Of a stretch of 64,000 bases of DNA, positions 16,345-24,125 are shown in pieces. The stretch covers positions 226,161 to 290,160 of the forward strand of contig NZ_BJTC01000005.1 of NCBI RefSeq assembly GCF_006829085.1. The letters run 5' to 3'. The stretch comes from Chryseobacterium sp. ON_d1 (lineage in GTDB: Bacteria; Bacteroidota; Bacteroidia; Flavobacteriales; Weeksellaceae). Both the position numbers and the translations under genes were made by a program. How positions within the stretch are numbered: position 1 is the stretch's first letter; every line of letters starts with the position of its first letter. The notes below the pieces were generated by a model, which worked only from the letters and a program-made list of their open reading frames with translations, did no database searches and was not told the DNA's origin.

Positions 16345-17709
16345 TTAAAATCCGTTAACAAGTAATTTTAATGAAGCGTTTGTGTCAATAACGGCTGTGA
16401 TTCCTGTATTGCTGAGCAGGATTTTGCTGGGCTTAAGATTGAAAACCTTTCCATTCATTTTTAATCCTTTATAATATTCTTTGTTAAAGGCTTCTTCAAT
16501 ACTTTTTCTTGAAGTTTCTTCCAGTTCCTGAGTTGGAATGCCATATTCTTCTTCAATCATTTTTACAATTTTCCCCTGGAATAAAAGAGATGCCGTTTTC
16601 TGTAAAATATTGGTTGTTTTCAGTTTAAACTTAGTTTCTGATAAAACAATTTTTCTTTTCGTTTCATCATACACCGGAATTCCTGAAATAATGGAAGTCC
16701 CTTTTATATAACCTTCAGTCTGTGCTTCAATGACCACTCTGTTATCCACACCATAGACTCTGATATCTGTTACTTTCACTTTAGAGTCGCGCACATCAAA
16801 TTCTTTGTTTAAAAAGGTTTTTCTTGCCATGTTGCTTGCCTCTGTAAAAGGAATATTGGCGGTGGTCTGTAAAATAAATCTGTCTGCAACGGTAGGCGTT
16901 GTGTTGAAATTGGCAACGCTGGTTACCGGTGAAGAGGCTGCAGGCTTATTTCCTGTAAACGTTTCGGAAAAAATGTCAACACCAAGCGTGGCATTGATCT
17001 GATTTCCGTAAAATTTCAAAGGGGTAATATTGACCCCCACCGGACTTACTTTCAGCCACGTATTGTATTCTTCGGAAATATTGAAGGGCTGCAGAAAAGT
17101 ATTCCACGCCATTAGGGCATACTGCTGGAAGTTCAGTTGTGTAGCCATCTGCTGATCTATTGTTTTGCAGAATTTTTCCTGTTGCTCCTTGAGGCTTTTT
17201 TCAACGATAGAAGTAATCGGGATCTGTATTCTTCCATAATCCAGCACAGGTTTGGTTACCCATCTGAAACCATTAGGCTGGGTATTGGTAATAATAGTCC
17301 AGTTGTTTTTAAAAGTAACCGTTGTATTGAATGACATGACGGTTTCAAAAGTGGTATTCTGATAGGTGTAGACCCCCAATGTTCCGATTCCTTTTTCTGC
17401 CCATATTTTTAATGGAACTTCAATCAACAGATTCTGGTTTGTTCCACCTACAAGACGGATAGGTCTTGTTTTCCATACTTTTACTTTAAACTGATCATTG
17501 TTATTGTCTGTATAGGAATCATCCTGGTAAATGAGATCTTTCACAGAAGCATTGATCATATTGCTTAATTCCGAAAGAGGAATGGTCACAGGCATTGTGA
17601 TACTGGACTTTATCTTTGGGAAATTATAAGCTGCCAACTGATTATCAGCACCGGTCTGGCCAAAAGCGCTGATTCCGGCTACTAAAAATAATATTTTAAC
17701 GAATTTCAA
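16345..17709 (-). CDS. DUF4403 family secreted protein
   Basis: 454 residues from a TTG at 17709. The preceding codons contain no ATG, and the TTG begins the signal peptide (MKFVKILFLVAGISAFG). The mature chain shows the DUF4403 pattern: MPVTIPLSELSNMINASV near the start (about 40-57), repeated beta-alpha units with RIQIPITSIVEKSLKE and a C-terminal second half with similar blocks (IPFTEASNMARKTF). Such paired domains resemble lipid-binding tubular folds, but the role is not established. Spaced 32 bases from the RDD gene downstream. Confidence 0.82.
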   Translation of the reverse strand: MKFVKILFLVAGISAFGQTGADNQLAAYNFPKIKSSITMPVTIPLSELSNMINASVKDLIYQDDSYTDNNNDQFKVKVWKTRPIRLVGGTNQNLLIEVPLKIWAEKGIGTLGVYTYQNTTFETVMSFNTTVTFKNNWTIITNTQPNGFRWVTKPVLDYGRIQIPITSIVEKSLKEQQEKFCKTIDQQMATQLNFQQYALMAWNTFLQPFNISEEYNTWLKVSPVGVNITPLKFYGNQINATLGVDIFSETFTGNKPAASSPVTSVANFNTTPTVADRFILQTTANIPFTEASNMARKTFLNKEFDVRDSKVKVTDIRVYGVDNRVVIEAQTEGYIKGTSIISGIPVYDETKRKIVLSETKFKLKTTNILQKTASLLFQGKIVKMIEEEYGIPTQELEETSRKSIEEAFNKEYYKGLKMNGKVFNLKPSKILLSNTGITAVIDTNASLKLLVNGF

Positions 17710-17743
17710 TTTGTATGTTTTTTAATCAACGAAAATAGGAATT

Positions 17744-18112
17744 TTAATTTTCCGGTTTAAAGCTTTTTTCCAACTCAATGCTGGCCCCTTTCATTTCTCC
17801 CTGCATTGGAGGAGCTGTTTTAGTAATTTTTAATTTGATATAATCGACCTGTGGAAAACTGTTGTGGATCTTTGCGATAATTCTTCCACCCACATGTTCC
17901 AGCAATTTAGATTTTATTTTCATTTCGCTGTGAAGGATATCGTTGATGTCTGCATAGCTTATGGTGTCATGCAAATCATCAGATTCAGCAGCTTTCCACA
18001 GGTCGGTATGAAGTTCTGTGTTCAGAATATAATACGTTCCGATAATGTTTTCTTCAGGAAGCACACCATGGTATGCATATATTCTTACATCTTCAAGATA
18101 TATTTTGCTCAT
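17744..18112 (-). CDS. folB: Dihydroneopterin aldolase
   Basis: 122 residues, normal length, from an ATG at 18112. FolB converts 7,8-dihydroneopterin to 6-hydroxymethyl-dihydropterin and glycolaldehyde in folate synthesis. Signatures: IYAYHGVLPEE at about 11-21, SYADI near 51, LLEHVGGRIIAKI around 71-83 and the PPMQGEMKGASIELEK end. It starts 4 bases after the stop of thrC, so it is the last gene of the thr operon transcript, an unexpected partner for amino-acid genes. Confidence 0.95.
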   Translation of the reverse strand: MSKIYLEDVRIYAYHGVLPEENIIGTYYILNTELHTDLWKAAESDDLHDTISYADINDILHSEMKIKSKLLEHVGGRIIAKIHNSFPQVDYIKLKITKTAPPMQGEMKGASIELEKSFKPEN

Positions 18113-18116
18113 TGTT

Positions 18117-19421
18117 TCAGATTTTATGAAGCAAAAATCGTCTTAATTCTTCAAAATCTGAATGTATTTCTACAGTTTTTTTCTCCTTTTTCATAAGCTC
18201 ATTCAGTGAGTCCGGAATTTCAATCTGTGTATGGATTGATTTTTCCACTGCATCCGGGAATTTTACCGGGTGAGCAGTACCCAGAATAAATCCTTTTTGC
18301 TCTGGATTTTCCTGCAGATATTTTTCCGTTGCAGCAAAAGCAACGGCGCTGTGGGGTTCCAGAATATATCCATATTTCTCATAAACTTCTCTAATGGTAC
18401 TCATGGTTTGATCATCAGCAATGGAATAAGCAGATATTTTATTTTTTAAAGTTTCAAATTGGTATCCGAAAAGTTCCAGAATTCTCACAAAATTACTTGG
18501 ATCTCCCACATCCATAGCATTGGATAGAGTAGCAACTGCTTTTTGTGGCTGGTAATTTTGGGTTTTAAAATAATCTGGAATTACATGATTGGCATTACAG
18601 GCCGCAACAAAATGACTGGCAGGTAATCCTCTGAAGTAGGCCAGCAGCCCGGCGCAGATATTTCCGAAATTTCCACTTGGAACACCGATTACGGGTTTTT
18701 CATTATGATGTTGAATCCACTGTTTCAATGCTATTAAATAATATATCTGTTGAGGAAGCCATCTTGCGACATTGATTGAATTGGCAGACGTCAAAAATAA
18801 GTGACTGTTAATTGTTGGGTCGGAAAAAGCCTGCTTAACAAGGTTCTGGCAATCATCAAAACTGCCATTTACTTCCAGTGCAGAAATATTTTCTCCCAAT
18901 GCTGTCAGCTGTTTCTCCTGAACCGGGCTTACCCTGTTTTTCGGATAAAGAATGACCACATTGATTTGTGGGATTTTATAAAATCCGTGAGCAACAGCTC
19001 CTCCTGTATCTCCGGAAGTAGCTACAAGAACAGTGACCTTTTTCTGCTCATCCTTTAGAAAATAAGACAGACAGCGGCTCATAAATCTGGCGCCAATATC
19101 TTTAAAGGCAAGGGTAGGACCATGAAACAGCTCCAATATGGAGATCTGGGCATTGATTTTTACTAATGGAATCTCAAAACTGACCGTTTCTGTCACAATT
19201 TCTTTGAGTATTTCTGATGGAATCTCATCTCCAACAAAGCCTTTCATGCATTTGAATGCAATTTCTTCATTGGAATATTGGTGGAGATTTTGAATAAATT
19301 CTTCATGAAATTGAGGAATGCTTTCGGGAAAAAACAATCCTTTTTCCTTTCCCTGTCCTTTTATTGTTGCTTCTCTGAAATTTATTTTTTCCAGATGATC
19401 TTTCAAGTTATAATATTTCAT
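18117..19421 (-). CDS. thrC: Threonine synthase
   Basis: 434 residues from the ATG at 19421. The frame opens to a TTG at 19451, but that would overlap thrB and add a Lys-rich tail. The PLP enzyme converts O-phosphohomoserine to threonine. Visible landmarks: GPTLAFKDIGARFM with the PLP lysine (about 106-119), VATSGDTGGAVAHGF, the phosphate-binding VPSGNFGNICAGL, and TAHPVKFPDAVE near the end. It follows thrB by 7 bases, in the order thrA-thrB-thrC-folB. Confidence 0.96.
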   Translation of the reverse strand: MKYYNLKDHLEKINFREATIKGQGKEKGLFFPESIPQFHEEFIQNLHQYSNEEIAFKCMKGFVGDEIPSEILKEIVTETVSFEIPLVKINAQISILELFHGPTLAFKDIGARFMSRCLSYFLKDEQKKVTVLVATSGDTGGAVAHGFYKIPQINVVILYPKNRVSPVQEKQLTALGENISALEVNGSFDDCQNLVKQAFSDPTINSHLFLTSANSINVARWLPQQIYYLIALKQWIQHHNEKPVIGVPSGNFGNICAGLLAYFRGLPASHFVAACNANHVIPDYFKTQNYQPQKAVATLSNAMDVGDPSNFVRILELFGYQFETLKNKISAYSIADDQTMSTIREVYEKYGYILEPHSAVAFAATEKYLQENPEQKGFILGTAHPVKFPDAVEKSIHTQIEIPDSLNELMKKEKKTVEIHSDFEELRRFLLHKI

Positions 19422-19428
19422 TTCTGCT

Positions 19429-20364
19429 TTATTTTTCTTCTTTTTCTTCAATGATTTGAATTCCTGCGGGATTTATTTTTGAGACATAAACAAAACTTTC
19501 TATTTCAATTTTGTCATAGGCTGATTTCATCATCTGAGCAATTTTCTCTGCTGTTTCTTTTTGCTCTGACAGCATAAAAATAGAAGGTCCGGAACCCGAA
19601 ATTCCTCCTCCCAAAGCTCCCAGCTGTAAACTCATCTCTTTGATGTCGTCAAATTTCGGGATCAGAATACTGCGGATAGGTTCTATGATGACATCATTGA
19701 GACTTCTTCCAATCAATGGGATGTCGTTTTTCTGAATTCCAGCGACCAACCCGGCTATATTTCCCCATTGTTCGACAGCACTTTTTAAACTGATATTTTT
19801 CTTTAAAATCTGTCTGGCATCTGAAGTTTTGACTTCCACCTGCGGATGTACAGCGGTTACAAACAGATCAGGGCTGCTTAAGGGAATAATATCAATAGGA
19901 TTTGTAGATTTTACCAGGGTAATTCCTCCATAGATACAGGGAGCAATATTATCTGCATGTCTTACACCTGAAGCGAGTTCTTCCCCAAACATAGCAAAAT
20001 GAACCATTTCTTCTTTTGACAGTTTGTTCCCTAGTAACAGATTGGCTCCAAAGGCGGCTCCAGCGGCACTTGCCGCACTGGAGCCGAGCCCGCTTCCAGG
20101 TTTTATATGCTTATGGATAATGACTTCAAAACCATTTTTCAGATTGAAATACTCCTGGATTTTTAACAGGACAACTCCTGCAACATTTCCGGAAGGCACC
20201 TCAGGGAGTCCGAATGAATCAGTGTGTTTTATGATAATATCCGGAGTATCCAGCCATCGGAATTGCATTTCGTCATAAGGCTCATGTACCGCCATTCCCA
20301 GAATATCGAATCCGCAGACCAGATTGGCAACAGTAGCGGGGACTTTTAATTTTATTTTCTTCAT
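19429..20364 (-). CDS. thrB: Homoserine kinase
   Basis: 311 residues from an ATG at 20364. GHMP-kinase fold: N-terminal substrate strand KVPATVANLVCGFD, the ATP loop PGSGLGSSAASAAGAAFG at about 91-108, and GGGISGSGPSIFML near 256-269. It phosphorylates homoserine for threonine synthase. It starts 9 bases after the thrA stop, which implies tight co-expression. Confidence 0.97.
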   Translation of the reverse strand: MKKIKLKVPATVANLVCGFDILGMAVHEPYDEMQFRWLDTPDIIIKHTDSFGLPEVPSGNVAGVVLLKIQEYFNLKNGFEVIIHKHIKPGSGLGSSAASAAGAAFGANLLLGNKLSKEEMVHFAMFGEELASGVRHADNIAPCIYGGITLVKSTNPIDIIPLSSPDLFVTAVHPQVEVKTSDARQILKKNISLKSAVEQWGNIAGLVAGIQKNDIPLIGRSLNDVIIEPIRSILIPKFDDIKEMSLQLGALGGGISGSGPSIFMLSEQKETAEKIAQMMKSAYDKIEIESFVYVSKINPAGIQIIEEKEEK

Positions 20365-20373
20365 ATCAATATT

Positions 20374-22821
20374 TTATATAGAACGGATAATATCTGCAAA
20401 AACGCCACTTGCCGTTACATCAGCTCCTGCACCGGCACCTTTTACGACCAAAGGCTGCTCGGAATATCTTAGGGTCTTGAAAATGACAATATTGTCTTTG
20501 CCATAAAGATGAAACAGGTCACTGTCGGGAGCAATATGCTGCAGTCCTACTTTGGCTTTTCCATCTTCAAACACAGCCACATATTTTAGTATTTTACCTT
20601 TGCTTTTAGCTTGATTCAGTAAATTCTTAAAATGATCTTCATAGGCAGTAAGCTTTTCGTAAAAATTTTCGACACTTCCCTGCATACATTCTTCCGGCAG
20701 AAAGCTCTTATTTTCGATTTCTTCAAACTGAAGCGGATACCCTGCCTCTCTTGCCAGAATTAAAATTTTTCTTGCCACATCGGTTCCGGACAGATCGAGT
20801 CTTGGGTCCGGTTCTGTATAGCCTTCCTTTTGGGCTTGTCGTACTACTTCAGAAAATGTTTTGCTGCCATCGTATTCATTAAAGACAAAATTTAATGTAC
20901 CACTTAATACAGCCTTAAGGGATTGTATTTTATCTCCGCTTTTGATAAGGTCGTTGATGGTCCCTATGACAGGAAGCCCGGCCCCTACATTGGTTTCAAA
21001 ATAAAAATTGCAGCTGTGATTTCTTGCCGTATTTTTTAGGGTTTTGTATTGTTTATAATCTGAGGAAGCAGCAATTTTATTACAGGCGACAATATTCACA
21101 CTTCTTTTTAACAAACTTTCATAAATTTCCGGAACATCAGGACTTGCGGTTACATCAACGAAAACAGAGTTTCTAAGGTTTCTGCGGATGATTTCATCAG
21201 CAAATTCTCTGGAAGAAGCCTCCCCGCTTTGCTGATTCCAGGCAATGTAGTTTTCCTTCGGTATTCCCTGATCCGAAAATAGCATATGACGGCTGTTGGA
21301 AATTCCTGCAATTCTCAAATTGATTAAGAAATTTTCTTTTAAATAGTCGTTTTGGTCATAAATCTGCTGAATCAATTTTGAACCCACATTACCTGTTCCG
21401 CAGATGTAGAGATGGATCTGTTTAATCTCAGATTCAAAGAATTCTTCATGAAGTACATTTACTGCCTTTTTGCTGTCTTTTTCTGAAATGACAATGCTGA
21501 TATTTCTTTCCGAAGAACCCTGTGCAATCGCCCTTATATTGACTCCGTTATTTCCAAGGCAACCGAACATTTTTGCACTTACTCCACTTCTGCTTTTCAT
21601 GCTTTCTCCTACCAGCGCTACAATAGAAAGTCCGGTTTCAATTTTTACCGGATATACTCTTTTCAAATTGATATCATCAGCAAAAGAAAGATTGATAGCG
21701 TGTTCAGCACGTAGTGCCTCTTTTTTTTCAATGGCTATTGTAATAGAATGTTCCGAAGAACCCTGGGTAATAAGGATGACATTTATCTTTTCATGACTTA
21801 AACATTGGAATAATTTTGCTGAAACTCCTGGTATGCCAACCATCCCGCTTCCTTCCAGTGTGAGCAGAGCAATACTGTTCATATTGGAAATCCCTACGGC
21901 AATCTGCTTTTTATTTTCTGAAGATTTCAACTGATGAGAAATTAAAGTTCCCACTGCATCAGGTTCAAAAGTGTTTTTGATGATCAGGTCTATATTTTTC
22001 ACCATGACAGGCTGGATGGAAGGCGGATAAAGTACTTTTGCCCCGAAATGAGACAGCTCCATAGCCTCATGATAAGATATTTCCGAAATGGGTTTGGCAT
22101 TAGAAGCAAGGCGTGGATCGGCAGTCATCATTCCACTTACATCGGTCCAGATCTGAAGTTGTTCAGCAGGAATTGAAGCTGCCATAATAGAAGCAGTGTA
22201 ATCGGAACCGCCTCTTCCTAATGTTGTTGCATTATTTTTTTTGTCACGGGCTATAAAACCGGGTCCTACGATGATACGGTTCTGGTTTTCAGTCAGAAAT
22301 CTTATAATATTATCTTGTGTGCAGTTAAAGTCTACTTTTGCATGGGTAAAATTACTGTCTGTTATGATCAGATCTGCAGAGTTCATCCACATGCAGTCCA
22401 GTCCTTCATGCTGTAATCTTGCGGCAATGATTTTTGAAGACAGGAATTCTCCATAAGACGCAATCTTATCTTTGATTCTGTCTGTAAGTTCACCGAGAAC
22501 AGCAATTCCGTTGCAGAGCTCTTCAATATCATTGAAATGTTTTTTTACAAAGCTAAGCCATGAACTTTGTTCTGCGATAGGGAAAAGTTCTTTGACTAAA
22601 GTAATATGTTTTTCTTCAAGATCCTGAACAATCTGAATATAGTTTTCATCTTTTACAGAAGCACATTCTGCTGCTTTTATCAATTGATCGGTAACACCAT
22701 GCAATGCTGATACAATGACTACAACTTTGTTTTGTAAAGATTCCTGCTTTATGATTTTTTCCACCAGTAAGATATTTTGAGAATGGGCGACTGATGTTCC
22801 GCCAAATTTTAAAACTTTCAT
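20374..22821 (-). CDS. thrA: Bifunctional aspartokinase/homoserine dehydrogenase
   Basis: 815 residues from the ATG at 22821 (a TTG one codon upstream is less likely). Aspartokinase occupies about 1-300 (KVLKFGGTSV at the start, TLGRGGSDYTAS near 200-211). Two ACT modules follow (about 310-465), each with a GSSEHSI or GSSERNI core that binds effector amino acids. Homoserine dehydrogenase starts near 470 with the NAD(P) loop YICGTGNVGSKL and includes NVGAGLPVIGTI and the catalytic-lysine region. It catalyses the first and third steps from aspartate toward threonine. First structural gene of the operon, preceded by a threonine-rich leader peptide. Confidence 0.97.
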   Translation of the reverse strand: MKVLKFGGTSVAHSQNILLVEKIIKQESLQNKVVVIVSALHGVTDQLIKAAECASVKDENYIQIVQDLEEKHITLVKELFPIAEQSSWLSFVKKHFNDIEELCNGIAVLGELTDRIKDKIASYGEFLSSKIIAARLQHEGLDCMWMNSADLIITDSNFTHAKVDFNCTQDNIIRFLTENQNRIIVGPGFIARDKKNNATTLGRGGSDYTASIMAASIPAEQLQIWTDVSGMMTADPRLASNAKPISEISYHEAMELSHFGAKVLYPPSIQPVMVKNIDLIIKNTFEPDAVGTLISHQLKSSENKKQIAVGISNMNSIALLTLEGSGMVGIPGVSAKLFQCLSHEKINVILITQGSSEHSITIAIEKKEALRAEHAINLSFADDINLKRVYPVKIETGLSIVALVGESMKSRSGVSAKMFGCLGNNGVNIRAIAQGSSERNISIVISEKDSKKAVNVLHEEFFESEIKQIHLYICGTGNVGSKLIQQIYDQNDYLKENFLINLRIAGISNSRHMLFSDQGIPKENYIAWNQQSGEASSREFADEIIRRNLRNSVFVDVTASPDVPEIYESLLKRSVNIVACNKIAASSDYKQYKTLKNTARNHSCNFYFETNVGAGLPVIGTINDLIKSGDKIQSLKAVLSGTLNFVFNEYDGSKTFSEVVRQAQKEGYTEPDPRLDLSGTDVARKILILAREAGYPLQFEEIENKSFLPEECMQGSVENFYEKLTAYEDHFKNLLNQAKSKGKILKYVAVFEDGKAKVGLQHIAPDSDLFHLYGKDNIVIFKTLRYSEQPLVVKGAGAGADVTASGVFADIIRSI

Positions 22822-22857
22822 CAATTATTTATTTAAGGTTGGGTAAAAAGAAGTGTT

Positions 22858-22922
22858 TACTCTTTAAAAAAAGAGTACGGGTACCGGAAATAATATGTGA
22901 AAATTTACCCCGTTATGGGGTA
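22858..22922 (-). promoter_or_regulatory. Competing hairpins between the thr leader and thrA (attenuator candidate)
   Basis: On the minus strand three pairings are visible. TACCCC/GGGGTA (22906-22922) straddles the leader stop codon. ACGGGGTA (22906-22913) can instead pair with TACCCGT (22877-22883). TACTCTTT/AAAGAGTA (22858-22877) has a late T tract toward thrA. The first two share the GGGGTA arm and so exclude each other. Which form terminates is not decidable by eye. Confidence 0.5.
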
Positions 22923-23014
22923 GTTGTTGTAGTTGTGAATGTAGAAACAGAAGATATGCCTGAAATAAGTGATTTCAGGGCAGAAATATCAGATATGTTT
23001 CTTAATATATTCAT
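22913..23014 (-). CDS. Threonine-rich leader peptide of the thr operon (33 residues)
   Basis: ATG at 23014, TAA at 22913-22915, 33 residues. The first 24 are Ile/Ser/Leu-rich (MNILRNISDISAL with five Ile in all). The end is TFTTTTTTP, seven threonines in the last nine residues, using mixed ACA/ACT/ACC codons. It sits about 90 bases before thrA on the same strand, with one hairpin inside the coding part (CCTGAAAT/ATTTCAGG, 22959-22979) and others overlapping its stop. This is the arrangement of a ribosome-mediated attenuator such as thrL of enterobacteria, here with unrelated sequence. A promoter with both boxes lies directly upstream. Confidence 0.72.
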   Translation of the reverse strand: MNILRNISDISALKSLISGISSVSTFTTTTTTP

Positions 23015-23024
23015 TGTAATGGAA

Positions 23025-23054
23025 CAAATGTACAAATTATTTTGAAACAGCCAA
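23025..23054 (-). promoter_or_regulatory. Promoter of the thr leader-thrABC-folB operon
   Basis: Minus-strand TTG (23052-23054), a 19-base spacer, then TACATTTG (23025-23032), an exact TAnnTTTG. Predicted transcription start about 23018-23021, only a few bases before the leader ATG at 23014. Confidence 0.6.
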
Positions 23055-23105
23055 GTTTTATTACGATAAATTACGATAAAATTTATTTCCTTTTTTAGAG
23101 ATATA

Positions 23106-23137
23106 TTTGTTGTAATGAGTTAAAAATCTTATATTTA
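23106..23137 (+). promoter_or_regulatory. Promoter of Cys-rich peptide 1
   Basis: TTTG (23106-23109), a 20-base spacer, TATATTTA (23130-23137), followed by GGATTC. The divergent fourth peptide gene has the same TTATATTTAG core upstream (about 24090-24105, minus strand). Confidence 0.5.
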
Positions 23138-23162
23138 GGATTCTAACCAAAAACAATTAAAC

Positions 23163-23357
23163 ATGAAAAAGTTAAAAAAAATGAACCGGAAGAATCTGAA
23201 ATCAATCAGTGGAGGAGATATAAATGACTGTTTTGAATACTGTCCTCCGGGGCCATATGGACCGGGTGAGCCAAGATCATGTGCTGATTATCATGCTTTG
23301 CCACAATGCTGTAAAGGTAGAGTACTGGTGAGTTTTGAATGCTCTGATCCGTATTGA
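23163..23357 (+). CDS. Double-glycine-leader Cys-rich peptide 1
   Basis: 64 residues from an ATG at 23163. The leader MKKLKKMNRKNLKSISGG has the basic start, the hydrophobic pattern and the Gly-Gly end cleaved by C39-peptidase transporters in bacteriocin systems. The predicted mature peptide of 46 residues holds six cysteines, a Pro/Gly-rich turn (CPPGPYGPGE) and the block SCADYHALPQCCKG followed by VLVSFEC, which closely matches peptide 3. Function is unknown: a bacteriocin-like product or a signalling peptide are both possible. No transporter or immunity gene is adjacent. Confidence 0.8.
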   Translation: MKKLKKMNRKNLKSISGGDINDCFEYCPPGPYGPGEPRSCADYHALPQCCKGRVLVSFECSDPY

Positions 23358-23385
23358 TTTAAAAAAAATTAATAATGAGTTTAAA

Positions 23386-23393
23386 TAACTTTG
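23386..23393 (+). promoter_or_regulatory. -7 element of Cys-rich peptide 2
   Basis: TAACTTTG, exact TAnnTTTG, 22 bases before the ATG at 23415. It overlaps the alternative start at 23391, so the ATG is preferred. -33 box unclear. Confidence 0.4.
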
Positions 23394-23414
23394 ATAACTT
23401 TAAAATTAAATGCT

Positions 23415-23582
23415 ATGAAAACAATTAAAAAATTATCACGCGAACAAAAGAAAAACATCACAGGAGGATTTACCGATATTCAGATTGAAGCTTGTGGTGG
23501 TGAGCAGTTTGTATGTTTCCGTAAAGGCGGATGGGGATGCTGGCTGAAGCCGGCAGGAACCTGTTATGCACCGATGCTGTAA
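23415..23582 (+). CDS. Double-glycine-leader Cys-rich peptide 2
   Basis: 55 residues from the ATG at 23415. The leader MKTIKKLSREQKKNITGG is followed by a 37-residue core FTDIQIEACGGEQFVCFRKG and a Gly/Trp-rich end with CWLKPAGTCYAPML, four cysteines. The core is unrelated to peptides 1 and 3, while the leader is the same type, the usual picture for a shared export machine with diverse cargo. Probably secreted after cleavage at Gly-Gly. Confidence 0.75.
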   Translation: MKTIKKLSREQKKNITGGFTDIQIEACGGEQFVCFRKGGWGCWLKPAGTCYAPML

Positions 23583-23644
23583 CAGCATTGTTAATGAGGT
23601 TATTAGTGAAAAAATAACAAAACCAGAAATTTATTAAAACTACT

Positions 23645-23854
23645 ATGAAAAATCTAAAAAAATTAAACCGGAAAGAACTTGAAAAATTATACGGAGCAGC
23701 TGGCCCGTCAAGATGTGCCGGATGTCCACAGAATGCTACATTTGGTGATGGTCCGGGATACCAGTATTCCTGTGCTGCTTATCAGGGACTTCCCGATTAC
23801 TGTAAGATGTGTGTTTTGGTAAGCATAGAATGTGTAGATGGAGGAGTGTCCTAA
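23645..23854 (+). CDS. Double-glycine-type leader Cys-rich peptide 3
   Basis: 69 residues from an ATG at 23645. The leader MKNLKKLNRKELEKLYGA ends in Gly-Ala, a tolerated variant of Gly-Gly. The core holds SRCAGCPQN, a Gly-rich turn, then YSCAAYQGLPDYCKMC and VLVSIEC, aligning with peptide 1 (SCADYHALPQCCKG, VLVSFEC), so the two are paralogs. Six cysteines, allowing three disulfides if exported to an oxidising compartment. Confidence 0.75.
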   Translation: MKNLKKLNRKELEKLYGAAGPSRCAGCPQNATFGDGPGYQYSCAAYQGLPDYCKMCVLVSIECVDGGVS

Positions 23855-23883
23855 ACGGATATTTGTATTAATATGATAATAAG

Positions 23884-23916
23884 AAAGCACTGTGAAAAAC
23901 AGTGCTTTATTTTTTA
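23884..23916. terminator. Shared terminator between convergent peptide genes
   Basis: Perfect stem AAAGCACTGT (23884-23893) with ACAGTGCTTT (23899-23908), loop of 5, then a T-rich run on the plus strand. It lies between peptide 3 and the convergent peptide 4, whose stop is at 23914. Confidence 0.7.
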
Positions 23917-24075
23917 ACAATTGTCTGGAATGTAAAGTCCTCTTGGTACGCAGATCAATTCTCCATTGCATCCTCTTCCGCAAGTTTCATGTATTTCGCA
24001 GTTTAAACTGCATGTGTCACTGCCTCCGTTTACATTTTTAAGACTTCTTCTGTCTAATTTTTTTAAATTTTTCAT
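23914..24075 (-). CDS. Double-glycine-leader Cys-rich peptide 4
   Basis: 53 residues, ATG at 24075, TAA at 23914-23916, below usual length cut-offs. The leader MKNLKKLDRRSLKNVNGG is nearly the same as in the three plus-strand peptides. The core SDTCSLNCEIHETCGRGCNG then ELICVPRGLYIPDNC has six cysteines in a spacing unlike the other three. Its promoter core TTATATTTAG matches that of peptide 1. The shared leader makes coding status convincing. The role is unknown. Confidence 0.75.
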   Translation of the reverse strand: MKNLKKLDRRSLKNVNGGSDTCSLNCEIHETCGRGCNGELICVPRGLYIPDNC

Positions 24076-24125
24076 ATTTATTATCAGTTTGGATTCTAAA
24101 TATAATAAATATTCAATAAAAAAAA

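Noticed and set aside
22794..23045. Plus-strand frame of 83 codons opposite the thrA start and leader
   Set aside because: It is antisense to the thr leader and the start of thrA. The minus-strand features explain the region, and its translation has no protein-like character.
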